Positions 49,430 to 58,888 of a stretch of 64,000 nt of DNA are shown one piece after another. A program made the translations under genes and the position numbers. The notes beneath the pieces were generated by a model. It had not been told where the DNA came from, ran no database searches, and saw only the letters and a program-made list of their open reading frames with translations. Location: NCBI RefSeq assembly GCF_017876575.1, contig NZ_JAGIOE010000002.1, positions 19,775 to 83,774 on the forward strand, read 5' to 3'. Each line of letters opens with the position of its first letter. Positions within the stretch are counted from its first letter, which is position 1. This DNA comes from Paeniglutamicibacter psychrophenolicus (GTDB lineage: Bacteria > Actinomycetota > Actinomycetes > Actinomycetales > Micrococcaceae).

Positions 49430-49466
49430 GACAGCCCCAAGCTGCACCAAGGATCCAACGGAGTTG
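49430..49466. repeat. Dispersed 37-bp repeat, copy 2
   Basis: Matches 10666-10702 (core GCTGCACCAAGGAT). It ends 37 bp from the 3' end of the TauE gene, as copy 1 ends near the 3' end of umuC. Confidence 0.45.
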
Positions 49467-49503
49467 AGTTGCCGCTTGGCATGTCCTGCTGCCTGTCCTG
49501 GTA

Positions 49504-50265
49504 TTACCCGGTGAGGGCTTGAAACGCTACATAGACTGCGACGAGCAGGACGAGTACGGCGAATCCGCGCTTGAGCAATTTTTCCGGAAGTGAGCGTCCA
49601 ACCCGTCCGGCGAGCAGGGATGCCGCCATGGCAGCGACGGCGAAAGCCGCAGTGACGCTCCAGTCGAACTCAAGGTTGCCCAGGTGAGAGATGAACCCGC
49701 CAACTGAATTGATGACGATGATGACCAAAGACGTTCCGATGGCAAGGGTCATGGGCAGGCCCAAGACAAGTGCCAGAGCCGGGACGATCAGAAAGCCGCC
49801 CCCGACACCGAGAAGCCCGGTGAGGAAACCGACAACCACGCCAATGGCAACGGCCTTGGGCAGGCATCGGCGCCAGCGGACACTGCCTTCGCGGCTGTAG
49901 CAATCTCCCGTGCCGGACTTGGACGACATGAACATTCTGACCCCTGCGGCGATCATAATGGCAGCGAACACCAGAAGGAGGGTTTTTTGGTCCAGAACCC
50001 GGTTCACAGCAGAGCCACCATAGGCAGTAATGCCTCCGGTTACACCAATGATGAGAGCCAGGCGCCAATTGAGCCCATGACGGATACGGGGGAGAACAGC
50101 TACGGCAGAGGAAGCGCCAACAACGACCAAGGAACTGGGAATGGCGGCAGCAAGCGGCATCCCCATCCCGTAAACCAGCACCGGTACCGCCAGAATGGAT
50201 CCACCGCCACCCACCAGCCCAAGCAGGCCCCCCACCAACAAACCAAATGCCAACGCGGCGATCAT
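49504..50265 (-). CDS. TauE/SafE-family sulfite or organosulfur exporter
   Basis: A 253-aa protein with about eight hydrophobic segments and two copies of the family glycine motif (GLLGLVGGGGSILAVPVLVY and GLLGVGGGFLIVPALALVLG). TauE/SafE proteins move sulfite, thiosulfate or sulfoacetate. The ATG has GGAGG upstream. It follows the persulfide dioxygenase on the same strand, which fits removal of sulfite produced there. Confidence 0.88.
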   Translation of the reverse strand: MIAALAFGLLVGGLLGLVGGGGSILAVPVLVYGMGMPLAAAIPSSLVVVGASSAVAVLPRIRHGLNWRLALIIGVTGGITAYGGSAVNRVLDQKTLLLVFAAIMIAAGVRMFMSSKSGTGDCYSREGSVRWRRCLPKAVAIGVVVGFLTGLLGVGGGFLIVPALALVLGLPMTLAIGTSLVIIVINSVGGFISHLGNLEFDWSVTAAFAVAAMAASLLAGRVGRSLPEKLLKRGFAVLVLLVAVYVAFQALTG

Positions 50266-50461
50266 CAGCGCCGACCTCCGCTGAGCAGAGACGCGGGCTG
50301 TCTCGGCCAGAGGGCAGACGACAGCAAGCAGGAAGCAAGGACTATAGGTTCGCAGATACTTCCGATAGGGAGGCCGGCGGCAAAGAGACGCTTGGGCGCG
50401 TATCCTGCGACCCGGAGTCTGGCTGGGTGACGTCTTTGCGCAGGAGGATTGGAATGAAGTT

Positions 50462-51859
50462 TCACGCTGTTACGGAATCTTCCCGCGCTGCCCAGGCGAT
50501 GTAGCTGCCCTTAAGCTCGACCACGTCATAGCCTTGGCGACGCAGGGCACTGGCTACGACAGAACTGCGCACCCCGCTCTGGCAGTACGTGACGATAGTC
50601 CCTTCACGGGGCAGCCGGTCCAAATTCCACAGAACGCGGCCGCCGTGCAGCTGCCCGGAACCGGGTATGTGACCGGCTGTGTGCTCGCCTTTTGCCCGGA
50701 CGTCCAGCAGCATGGCCGCCTCAAAGCCGTCGACATCCTCGGGCTGGATCAAGCGCGGGATGCTCAACGGCAACCCGTCAACGCCGGTAACGTATCCCTG
50801 CACGGTATCGATACCGACCCTCACCAGACGGTCCCACAATTCCTGTGCCTCTTCCTGCCCGTCCGCCAGCAACACCAAAGGCAGTGCTTCCCGCTCCGGA
50901 TCCACCACCCAGGCCGCATATGTAGCAGTGCTCTTGCCCGCCGGGATGTTGAGGGCACCGCTCACGGTGCCCTTGTGCACCTCCGTGTTGGGCCGGGTAT
51001 CCACGAAGATCACCTTGTCGTTTTCGAGGTCTTTCGCGACGGTTTCAAGATCGAGCTCCGGCAGCAGTGCCCGTTCGCCCATCACCGCCGGACCTTGCCG
51101 GTTCTGGTTCTTCATACGGCCGAAGTAGAAGGGCGCATCCGGCTGTCCGTCCAGAAGCTCTTGAACGAAACCTTCCTCATCGTTCGCAGCCAGATAGGGA
51201 CCCCACCAGGCATAGAGCCGTTCATAGCCGACCGTGGTGGAGGGAATTGTGCCCAGAGCCTTGCCGCAGGCGCTGCCCGCTCCGTGACCGGGGTGGACCT
51301 GGACATAGTCCGGAAGGGCCAGAAACTTGTCCCGGAGGCTAGCGAACATCTGCTTCGCCCCTTGGAACCGGGTATCGATGCCGCCGGCTGCTTCATCGAG
51401 AAGGTCCGGCCGGCCCAGATCTCCCGAGAAGACGAAGTCTCCGGAGAGCAGATAGCCCGGCTGGTCGCTAAATGCGCCGTCGGTAACCAAGAAGGAGAGA
51501 TGCTCCGGTGTGTGCCCGGGAGTGTGCAGGGCCTGGACTCTGATGTTTCCGACAGTAATTTTGTCGCCGTCATAGAGCCGTTCACTGGCGAACCGGTACT
51601 GCCAGTCCGGGCCGCCCTCGCCGGAGACATAAATGGTGGCACCGGTCGCGGCGGCCAGCTCACGGGTGCCCGAGAGGTAGTCCGCGTGGATGTGGGTTTC
51701 GGTCACGGCAGTGATTTTCATGCCGTTGGCCGCAACGACAGACTGATAGACGGCAATGTCCCGACGGGGGTCGACGACGACCGCTTCACCCGTACGCTGG
51801 CAGCCGATAACGTAGCTGGCCTGGGCAAGGTCCTGGTCATAGATGCGCTCGATGAGCAT
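50462..51859 (-). CDS. Persulfide dioxygenase-rhodanese fusion (CstB-like)
   Basis: A 465-aa protein. The N-terminal 240 residues are a metallo-beta-lactamase-fold persulfide dioxygenase: THIHADYLSG, LHTPGHTPEHLS, SGDFVFSGDLGRPDL and HPGHGAGSACG carry the iron-binding residues. Two rhodanese domains follow. The first lacks a catalytic Cys; the second has it in VTYCQSGVRSS. Such enzymes oxidise persulfide to sulfite and transfer sulfur. It stands with TauE and a decayed sulfide:quinone oxidoreductase, a sulfide detoxification cluster. Confidence 0.9.
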   Translation of the reverse strand: MLIERIYDQDLAQASYVIGCQRTGEAVVVDPRRDIAVYQSVVAANGMKITAVTETHIHADYLSGTRELAAATGATIYVSGEGGPDWQYRFASERLYDGDKITVGNIRVQALHTPGHTPEHLSFLVTDGAFSDQPGYLLSGDFVFSGDLGRPDLLDEAAGGIDTRFQGAKQMFASLRDKFLALPDYVQVHPGHGAGSACGKALGTIPSTTVGYERLYAWWGPYLAANDEEGFVQELLDGQPDAPFYFGRMKNQNRQGPAVMGERALLPELDLETVAKDLENDKVIFVDTRPNTEVHKGTVSGALNIPAGKSTATYAAWVVDPEREALPLVLLADGQEEAQELWDRLVRVGIDTVQGYVTGVDGLPLSIPRLIQPEDVDGFEAAMLLDVRAKGEHTAGHIPGSGQLHGGRVLWNLDRLPREGTIVTYCQSGVRSSVVASALRRQGYDVVELKGSYIAWAAREDSVTA

Positions 51860-51868
51860 GGGGTTCTC

Positions 51869-53087
51869 CTAGATGATTAGGGGTCGGACGTTTGAGGCAC
51901 GCCCTTTGAGGATGAGGTTCCAGTACATATAAGGCAGCCCGTAGCGTTTGAGGAGCCACATGTCCCGACGTTCATGCGTGGTATCAATCAAAGGGATGCT
52001 GGGGGTGGGCTTCATGGTGTAGTCGAACTCGGCCAGGAGCATCTTGTTTCTGGCCGTAGTCAGCGGGCAGGAGGCGTAGCCGCCGTACCTGGCGGCAGGT
52101 GCCGCCGAATCCTTCACGGACAGCAGGTTATCGACAAGAACCGGAGCCTCTTTGCGGATGGCTGCCCCGGTTTTGGAGTTCGGGCTTGACCCTGCATCCC
52201 CCAAAGCGAAGACGTTGGGATAGCAGGTGTGTTGCAGTGTGTGTGTTTGTCCACCTGCACATAACCGAGCGGATTTTTGGGATCGGCCAGCATCGTGTTC
52301 TTGATACAGTCAGGGGCAGGCTGCGGGGAACGGCATGCAGCGGGTCGTAGCGGATTTCTTCGCTGGTCCCGGCAACACAGTCCTACCGTGATGGTCTTCG
52401 TGGCACCGTCAACCCGGGTCATTTCGCTGCTCTTGCGCACTTCAATGCCGTACCGGGCGACGGCCTTCTCGAGTTCGTCGGCAAACGCCTTCACCCCGAA
52501 CATGCCGGGGGTCGGCAAGACCAGACCCACGCGGATGTCGTTCAGGACTCCTTGCTGCCGGCAGTAGTCGGCGGCAAGATACGCGATCTTTTGGGGGGCG
52601 CCACCGCATTTGATCGGAGCGGACGGCATCGTGAAAACCGCCGTCCCGGACCGCAGGCTGCGGATCATGTCCCAGGTTTTGGGGGCCAGATCGAAACGGT
52701 AGTTGCTTGACACCGTGGACGTGGCAAGAGCGCTCTCCCATCCCGGAATCTTGTCCCATTCAAGCTGGATTCCCGGACCCACCACCTGGTACTCGTACCT
52801 CACGGTTGCCCCGGTTCCAGGGAAACGGTGCACGCGTCCGGGTGCACGTCGGTGGCGGCGTCCTTGATCCAGGCAACACCCTGCGGTATCACCGATGCCT
52901 GTGGCCGGACAAGCTCGTGTGCATCGGCACGTCCACCGCCGATCAACGTCCGAAGCGGCTGGTAACAGTGCTTTTCACCGGGTTCAATGATCCCGATATC
53001 GGTCTGGCCCTGATGTCTGAGGGGGGTCGCAACACTAAATCCAGCATTACCACCTCCACTGATGAGAATCCGCCGATGAATGCCCAT
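51869..53087 (-). pseudogene. Decayed sulfide:quinone oxidoreductase
   Basis: Fragments of an FAD-dependent SQR lie in order but in different frames. The N-terminal fragment has RRILISGGGNAGFSVATPLR. A shift near 52820 leads to TVRYEYQVVGPGIQLEWDKI, and shifts between about 52390 and 52200 lead to [20 protein letters not shown] and the C-terminus. At least three indels are needed. SQR would make the persulfide used by the neighbouring dioxygenase. The decay may be real or due to sequencing error, but several shifts in one gene with intact neighbours favour real decay. Confidence 0.8.
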
Positions 53088-53191
53088 GAATCACAACTCC
53101 TACTCGCTCCGATGGCAGCTACGGATATCCGGCACCTGAAGAGCGCGCACGCCCCATAAGGGCACCGCCCATCTAATGCACATAGATCTAA

Positions 53192-53205
53192 TGTACGTAC
53201 ATTTG
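53192..53205. promoter_or_regulatory. TGTACGTACATTTG site upstream of the SQR pseudogene
   Basis: The same 14 bases occur at 59978-59991, upstream of the leftward ABC operon. The palindromic core is TGTACGTACA. A shared operator, perhaps for the GntR regulator encoded between the two, is possible. Confidence 0.5.
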
Positions 53206-53252
53206 GTGCTGGGCGGAAGAGCTATACGAAAAAGTTGGGTTTGTGACCGTGG

Positions 53253-54026
53253 TCAGCGCTGTTGGACTGCGGAGACGACGGGAGGATAGGAAGTGGTAAC
53301 AGTGAATCGGTCGCCCCGGATGAGGGTTTCGCGCCATTCCACCGGTTCGCCTAGGGCGAGTCCCACACGTTCAATGAAGAAAGCTGCGGTGCCGACCGGA
53401 CAGGAAAGCTGTTGGGATTGGTCGGCGTCGGTCGTAATGGCATGAAGCGTTTCGCTGCCGCCGCTAAGAGTGATGTTGCAGAGCTGGCTCAGGACACTAT
53501 AGAGGGCCGTATGTGTTAGATCCGCGTCCAGGACGGCTGCAGCCTTGGAGGCAGGAAGCCACACCTTGTCCACCGCGATTGTCTCTTCATCGGCGTAGCG
53601 GGTACGGGAAATGTAAACGAGCCGTTCTGCTGGATCCAAGCCAAGACGAGCCGCGGCCGCCGGGCTGGTGCGAAGATCAGCCGTTTCCACTTCACTGCGC
53701 TGCGTCATGCCGGCATTTTCCACCGCGGCGAACAGACTGTAGACCGGACCGAAACGTTGCTCATCCTTAACGTTTACCAGAGCGGAAGGCCGGCCGCGCT
53801 GAGCTGAGATCAGCCCGGCACGTCTCAGCGGACCCAGTGCAGTACGAATGGTAGCCCGACTGACTGAGTACTCATCGGCCAAGGCGAATTCGCCGGGAAA
53901 GCTCTCGTCGAACTCATCCCTCCGAATCCTGTCCATCAGGTCGTTTTGGATTGACTGCCATAGAGGAATCTGAGCTTCGCCAGCGCTTGCGGTCTTATGA
54001 GGTGGGGTTTCCACAGTGTCCTTCAA
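53253..54026 (-). CDS. GntR/HutC-family regulator
   Basis: A 257-aa protein: winged helix at about 25-90 (LWQSIQNDLMDRIRRDEFDE, then DEYSVSRATIRTALGPLRRA) and a UTRA effector domain (about 95-250, RLVYISRTRYADEETIAVDK). HutC-type regulators respond to a small metabolite. It lies between the sulfur cluster and the CoA/ABC operon and is transcribed alone. Confidence 0.87.
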   Translation of the reverse strand: MKDTVETPPHKTASAGEAQIPLWQSIQNDLMDRIRRDEFDESFPGEFALADEYSVSRATIRTALGPLRRAGLISAQRGRPSALVNVKDEQRFGPVYSLFAAVENAGMTQRSEVETADLRTSPAAAARLGLDPAERLVYISRTRYADEETIAVDKVWLPASKAAAVLDADLTHTALYSVLSQLCNITLSGGSETLHAITTDADQSQQLSCPVGTAAFFIERVGLALGEPVEWRETLIRGDRFTVTTSYPPVVSAVQQR

Positions 54027-54399
54027 CGATCATCCCGTGTATTCCGGGAAATCCAGTACCGGCGGCGTCCACCAGCCATGTAGGCGGCAGAACTAGGCCT
54101 GTAGCTTTCCAATAAACCGATCCTACCCCTGTGAACTCCGGATGCTCAGCAGCGTTTACACTCGCGGACACCTGACTCCTGCATGGAAGCAGGCAGCTAA
54201 TCTGGAAAACGGTCATACTTACTGTTGCTGGCGCCTGTCTCTGGTCGGCGTCAGATTCATGGTCACCCGTCTGCTGCAGCATCTCGATGCTCTGCCGATT
54301 GGCCTTGCTTCCGTGCTGGATTAGCCCGCGGATGGACGCGGTTGACCAGCCTGCACAGAGGGCGGACGGCATGAAGTCACGGGAACGGCCACCCATCGA

Positions 54400-54510
54400 T
54401 GGCAAAGTGGCTCCCAACAATGCCACTGGTGGCTCCCACGGAGAATATTCGCGTTTTCCCGGAATGGTGCCCACTGGCAATATTGCTGGTCCCCACAGAA
54501 GCAAATATTT
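54400..54510. repeat. Repeated blocks resembling an IS21-family end
   Basis: On the minus strand the blocks GGGGACCAGCAATATTGCC, AGTGGGCACCATTCCGGG, GTGGGAGCCACCAGTGGC and TTGGGAGCCACTTTGCC follow one another. IS21-type elements carry multiple terminal repeats of this sort. They begin where the IS481 fragment loses its frame similarity, so one element may have inserted into the other. Confidence 0.35.
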
Positions 54511-54514
54511 ACCA

Positions 54515-54643
54515 GAGCGTGGGTACAATGCCGCTGCGGATTCGTTGGAGGCTCGCGCGCGGATCATGTAGAAAATGCTGCGGGAGATTTTCTGTGTTTT
54601 GCAGAATTCACTGATCGTCAGGGCGTCGGGGTGGGTTGATGAT
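54515..54643 (-). pseudogene. IS481-type transposase N-terminal remnant
   Basis: The frame THPDALTISEFCKTQKISRS then IFYMIRARASNESAAALYPR matches the start of IS481-family transposases of Arthrobacter-like bacteria (HTH region with SEFCxxxxISRSxFYKIR). The start codon is lost and the similarity stops after about 42 residues. No DDE domain remains nearby. Confidence 0.6.
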
Positions 54644-55095
54644 CAGGACACGCACGCGCGGTGGGAGGGCATTGGTCATTCTTCGACTGTCGCAGAAACA
54701 ACGGGGTCAAAGTGTCCACGATGTGCTGAGACAGGACAGAGTGAATCCCTTCGAGACGAAAAACACCCGCTCACCGGGAGGTGGAACCCGGCGTCCAAGC
54801 CCACGACGTGGCCATCCCTGCATGCCCGAAAACCACCCAGGCCGCCGATCCCGGGAAAATCATGGAACCAGCGGCCTGTCGGTAGCCGATGAAAAATCGA
54901 GGTTAGTCCCCGGTGTCGCTTCAGGACATGAGCGTGGTCGTGTGGGACAGTCCTCCGTCCCGTCCTCGCCATACTCGCGCAGCGTTTCACCCACCGATGC
55001 TCGCAGGCAGGTGCGTGAGGCACCTATTTCCTTGGCCTGGGGCCACCGGCTGGCCCCGAAGGACGCGCTGGACAAGACGCCTACCGGCGGAACAA

Positions 55096-55836
55096 CTAGG
55101 ACCCCTGAAAGTTAGCGGGACGTTGTTCCTCGAACGCTTGTCTCCCTTCCTTGGCGTCGCGGCTCTGTAACACCCGGGTTATTTCTCGTTGGGCGTGCGC
55201 TTGCTGTTCGGCCGGGCTGAGAGGGATGACGGCGTCCGCAAACTTCTTGATGAGTGACGTCACAAGCGGTGCGTATGAAGCCAGCGTCCTTGCCATCTCG
55301 GTTGCCACCCGGAGTTCCGAACCGGGCGAGACGACGCGGTTGATCATGCCAACGTCATAGGCCCGCTGCGCCGTGATCGACTCCCCCATCAGCAGGAACT
55401 CCATGGCAATCTTGTGGGGTATGCGCGACACGACAGTGGCGCACAAACCTCCGGTGATCCCGACCTTGGCCTCCGGATAGCTGAAGGATGTGTTGTCCGC
55501 GGCCACGGTGAGGTCGCAGTATTGCTGCAACATATAGCCACCGCCGGCACAATGGCCGAATACCGCAGCGATAACGGGCTTCGTGACACGGGCTCCAACA
55601 TTTGGAAATGCTCGCCACGGAGCTTCTGGTGGGGCACCGAGATCCGCGCCGACGCAAAATGCCCGATCCCCTTCGGAAGTCAGGACAGCAACTCGGTCAT
55701 TGGATGATTCGAAGCGGACCCACGCCTCCTGCAGGCCGCGAACCACATCCTCATTCAGCGCATTCAACTTGTTGGCACGCCGAATCGTGATTGTCGCAAC
55801 ATCTCCGGTCGACTCGTAGGAAACAGATTCATTCAT
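55096..55836 (-). CDS. Enoyl-CoA hydratase/isomerase family protein
   Basis: A 246-aa crotonase-fold protein: ITIRRANKLNALN, the oxyanion-hole segments FCVGADLG and FGHCAGGGYMLQQYCDLTVA, and EAKVGITGGLCATVVSRIPH. Typical catalytic Glu residues are not obvious from the text. Last gene of the leftward operon; its start overlaps the CoA transferase stop by eight bases. It probably hydrates or rearranges the acyl-CoA made by the transferase. Confidence 0.85.
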   Translation of the reverse strand: MNESVSYESTGDVATITIRRANKLNALNEDVVRGLQEAWVRFESSNDRVAVLTSEGDRAFCVGADLGAPPEAPWRAFPNVGARVTKPVIAAVFGHCAGGGYMLQQYCDLTVAADNTSFSYPEAKVGITGGLCATVVSRIPHKIAMEFLLMGESITAQRAYDVGMINRVVSPGSELRVATEMARTLASYAPLVTSLIKKFADAVIPLSPAEQQAHAQREITRVLQSRDAKEGRQAFEEQRPANFQGS

Positions 55837-57004
55837 GGCCGGCCGCCACGGCATTTTCGAGACCTAATTCGGCAAGGATTTCTGCCGTATGTTCTCCCAA
55901 GGCCGGGACTCGACCTCCAACTACGGCTGGATCGAATAGCGATGACCTTGCCGGCGGGACCGGCACTGAGAATGATGTTCCATCTACGGCGGTCGCCTGC
56001 ACAAATGTCTCGTTATCGACGACATCTGCTGCAGTCAGGACATTTTCGTACGCCCGGATCACGGCTGAAACTAGTCCTGCCTCGGACAAAACCTTCACGC
56101 ACTCTTGAACCGGTCGGTCGGAGAATGCAGATCCAACGATGTCAAGGAGCTCGCGACGATTGATAAGACGCCCTCGTGCATCGGCATACTTCTCGTCGTG
56201 CACCATCGAGGGACGTCCAATAACTTCGCATAAGCGGGCGAAATGCTCTTGTTTGTATGCGCTGAGCACGAAGTGTCCGTCCGACGCTTTGAAGACCTCA
56301 GCGGCCATCGCCATATTTGGTTGGCCATTTCCCTTGCGCCGCGCGGGAACGCCTGTGACATCCTGCTGCATCCAATTCATGGTCTGCATATGGATCGCCG
56401 TGTCGAGCAGCGCGATCTGAATATCGTCGCCAAGACCAGTTCGCTCTCGGCGCAGCAACGCCGCGAGGACTGCCTGAACCACAAGGTACGCGGTCGTCTG
56501 ATCAACGATGGCCACCCCTACTCGCTGAGGATCTCCGTCCGCTTCTCCCGTCACCGACATCAGGCCACTTTCTGCCTGTGCGGCGATGTCCAAACCAGCC
56601 CGTGTAGCTGAGGGGCCATGCGGACCGTAACCTGTGACCGAAACATTAATAATTCCTGGGTTGAGTCCCCGCACTCGCTCGACACCAAATCCCAAGCGTT
56701 CCATGGTCCCAGGCCGCAGGTTATGGCAGACGACGTCAGAGCTGGCGATCAACCGCTCGGCAACCGCGACGTCCCGCGGATGTTTAAGATCCAGAACAAT
56801 CGACCGTTTTCCACGGTTGGAGCCGCGCAACATCGACTCGCCAAACATGCCCAGGTTGCGCGATATTTCCCCTCCCGGCGGCTCAACTTTAATTACATCC
56901 GCACCCATCTCCGCGAACTGCTGAGTAGCGCTCGGAATCGCTATAAACTGACCGAAATCGGCGACTCTGATCCCTGACAGAGGAAGGCCTCCTGAATTCG
57001 TCAT
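55829..57004 (-). CDS. CaiB/BaiF-family CoA transferase (class III)
   Basis: A 391-aa protein: LSGIRVADFGQFIAIPSATQ, MGADVIKVEPPGGEISRN and SIVLDLKHPRDVAVAERLIA form the family N-terminus, and Asp in LLDTAIHMQTMN is in the region of the catalytic aspartate. It moves CoA to an organic acid, probably the substrate imported by the ABC system upstream. The start overlaps the stop of the binding protein (ATGA). Confidence 0.87.
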   Translation of the reverse strand: MTNSGGLPLSGIRVADFGQFIAIPSATQQFAEMGADVIKVEPPGGEISRNLGMFGESMLRGSNRGKRSIVLDLKHPRDVAVAERLIASSDVVCHNLRPGTMERLGFGVERVRGLNPGIINVSVTGYGPHGPSATRAGLDIAAQAESGLMSVTGEADGDPQRVGVAIVDQTTAYLVVQAVLAALLRRERTGLGDDIQIALLDTAIHMQTMNWMQQDVTGVPARRKGNGQPNMAMAAEVFKASDGHFVLSAYKQEHFARLCEVIGRPSMVHDEKYADARGRLINRRELLDIVGSAFSDRPVQECVKVLSEAGLVSAVIRAYENVLTAADVVDNETFVQATAVDGTSFSVPVPPARSSLFDPAVVGGRVPALGEHTAEILAELGLENAVAAGHE

Positions 57005-58059
57005 GAACACGTCGTGCTCACATTATTTTCGAAAGACAACCCGTCGTCGCTTCCGAGCACCCATTCTGCATTTTTCGACCATTGACTGGCGTCAATTTGG
57101 TCATGGAATGTGGGTTGTACAGCATCCCACGTAATGGAGGCAACATCAGGTGATACTTTTAGAAAATCTGCAATTAGGGCTGTGCCAGCCGCCTTGTTTG
57201 CATCAGATGCCAGCCACTTCGTTGACGCAGCCATTGCCTGACAGAAACCCTTTACAGCTTTCGCGTCCTTCTCCATGGTCGAGCGGGTGGTCATCCAAAA
57301 ACCCGCAAGTCCGGATTTACCGATATCTCCCGCAGTGCCGTTGAGCGAATCGGCGAGCGTCGTCAGCTCGATTCCTTGTGCGCTAATTACAGCCCCGCTG
57401 GAATACGGCAGCACCGTTGCATCGAATGCTCCGCTGCGAAGCGCCGGTGCCTGGGTCTGGCTGAGACCCGCTGCGATATAAGTCACCGAATCGGGGTCCA
57501 CGCCGCCATCTTTCAAGACCTCACGGGCGAACGATTCTGTCGCACTGCCCCGGGCTGTTACACCGAGCTTCTTTCCCTTCAATGACTTGAGATCAGTGAT
57601 GCCACTGGCAGACGTGGCGACGATTTTCCAGTCCAAATCCTCAAACGGTGGGAGGGCCACTAGATCCTGGCCTTGCTTCATGGCGGGCATAGCGGTGGGT
57701 GGATTGGCAAAGCCGATCTGGAATGTGCCGCCTATGAGCCCTGCAGTGACCTCCGGGCCAGACTTCGCGTTGACAACTTCCACCTCGAGGCCCGCATCCT
57801 CGAAAAAGCCCTGCTCTACAGCGATAAGCAGAGGCAGTGCGACCGCGTTATTCGCGATGCTGCCGACCGTCAATTTGTCCGAACCATCGCCATTGGCAGT
57901 GCCGCCTAAGGATGAACCGCCACAGGCGGTCAGCGAGATGACTGCAAGTGCGACGGTAAGCCCCGCAGCAATGCCCCTTCTTGATCTCTTGATGCTCAAA
58001 GTGGTTCCATTCCTATTGTCAATCGGTTTGATGGGCTGAAAAGTGTCGAGCTTGATCAT
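57001..58059 (-). CDS. ABC transporter substrate-binding lipoprotein (NMT1/SsuA-type)
   Basis: A 352-aa protein with a signal and lipobox (LAVISLTACGG), then IANNAVALPLLIAVEQGFFE, NAKSGPEVTAGLIGGTFQIG and a long NMT1/TauA-like fold. Proteins of this type bind sulfonates, nitrate, pyrimidine precursors or aromatic acids. Coupled to the ATPase gene by ATGA. The substrate is probably the acid activated by the CoA transferase. Confidence 0.87.
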   Translation of the reverse strand: MIKLDTFQPIKPIDNRNGTTLSIKRSRRGIAAGLTVALAVISLTACGGSSLGGTANGDGSDKLTVGSIANNAVALPLLIAVEQGFFEDAGLEVEVVNAKSGPEVTAGLIGGTFQIGFANPPTAMPAMKQGQDLVALPPFEDLDWKIVATSASGITDLKSLKGKKLGVTARGSATESFAREVLKDGGVDPDSVTYIAAGLSQTQAPALRSGAFDATVLPYSSGAVISAQGIELTTLADSLNGTAGDIGKSGLAGFWMTTRSTMEKDAKAVKGFCQAMAASTKWLASDANKAAGTALIADFLKVSPDVASITWDAVQPTFHDQIDASQWSKNAEWVLGSDDGLSFENNVSTTCS

Positions 58060-58853
58060 TTGAGGCTTTCGCGAAGCCTCATAAACAACTCGACAAAGCG
58101 TGGATCAGTCGCAACCGACTCAAGATCTCGAGGTCGTTCGATGTCCACCATCACGTCGTCCAAAATTTGCCCGTCGCCAAGGAGCACGACTCGATCAGCG
58201 AGGGCTATTGCTTCACTTAGGTCGTGCGTCACAAAGACAACGCTTCGCTGCTCGTTGCATTGCCAGAGCCTCAGGAACTCCTCTTGGATTGAGACTCTTG
58301 TGTGGGCATCAAGGGCAGCGAATGGTTCGTCCATCAAAAGCACGGCGGGGTCCAAGGCCCACGTACGCGCAAGCGCAACTCGTTGGCGCATTCCTTGCGA
58401 TAACTGCCAAGGCCATAAGTCTTCGGAGCCCGAGAGGTGAACCGCGTCAAGCCAACGTGCTGCAACCGCACGGCGTTCGAGCTTGCCGACTCCGCGAAGC
58501 TCAAGTCCATACTCGACGTTGCGTATCGCGCTGCGCCATGGAAGCAATGCATCGCGTGCCAGCATGAAACCAAGTTGACCGCGAGCGTCTCGAGGCTTGC
58601 GGCCCGCCACCTCGACTGTCCCACGGGAGGGATCCACAAGGCCCGCAACCAGGTTGAGCAAGGATGTTTTGCCGCAACCGCTTCGGCCGACAAGCGCAGT
58701 GAATTGGCCTGAGGGGATTTCCAGGTCAATGTTGGAGAGTACGGTACGAGTCCCACCATCCGGTGAGGTATAGGCTACGGAAACGTTATCAAGAACAATG
58801 GCGTTCGCAGTATGTGGGAAGCCTGACGTAGCGGGATCAATGGTCATAGTCAT
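58056..58853 (-). CDS. ABC transporter ATPase (nitrate/sulfonate type)
   Basis: A 265-aa ATPase: Walker A GRSGCGKTS, Q-loop, signature QLSQGMRQRVALA (LSQGM variant of LSGGQ), Walker B VLLMDEPFAALD and the switch FVTHDLSEA. I chose the ATG after AGAGAG rather than an upstream one. It energises the permease encoded just before it. Confidence 0.92.
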   Translation of the reverse strand: MTMTIDPATSGFPHTANAIVLDNVSVAYTSPDGGTRTVLSNIDLEIPSGQFTALVGRSGCGKTSLLNLVAGLVDPSRGTVEVAGRKPRDARGQLGFMLARDALLPWRSAIRNVEYGLELRGVGKLERRAVAARWLDAVHLSGSEDLWPWQLSQGMRQRVALARTWALDPAVLLMDEPFAALDAHTRVSIQEEFLRLWQCNEQRSVVFVTHDLSEAIALADRVVLLGDGQILDDVMVDIERPRDLESVATDPRFVELFMRLRESLK

Positions 58854-58888
58854 GGGTAATCTCTCTGGACTCGGCACATGGGGTGAAA

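Larger units (their letters stand above)
49139..49503. other. Gene-free region with hairpin and dispersed repeat
   Basis: No convincing gene. A 19-bp stem lies at 49275-49326 (CAGGGCAACTGCCGGACGC against GCGTCCGGCAATTGCCCTG, one mismatch), probably ending both convergent transcripts. Copy 2 of the dispersed 37-bp repeat is at 49430-49466. Confidence 0.6.
54027..55095. other. Gene-poor region with insertion-sequence debris
   Basis: No intact gene. It contains the IS481-type transposase remnant at 54515-54643 and, directly beside it, repeated GTGGGACC-like blocks that look like an IS21-type end. The remainder to 55095 shows no coding pattern I can support. Confidence 0.6.

Noticed and set aside
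50265..50465. 66-aa minus-strand frame between the dioxygenase and TauE genes
   Set aside because: No ribosome binding site and no protein-like pattern; the TauE start with GGAGG lies at its end.
53995..54567. 190-aa minus-strand frame
   Set aside because: Only its first residues are transposase-like; the rest is unstructured text across insertion debris and runs into the GntR start.
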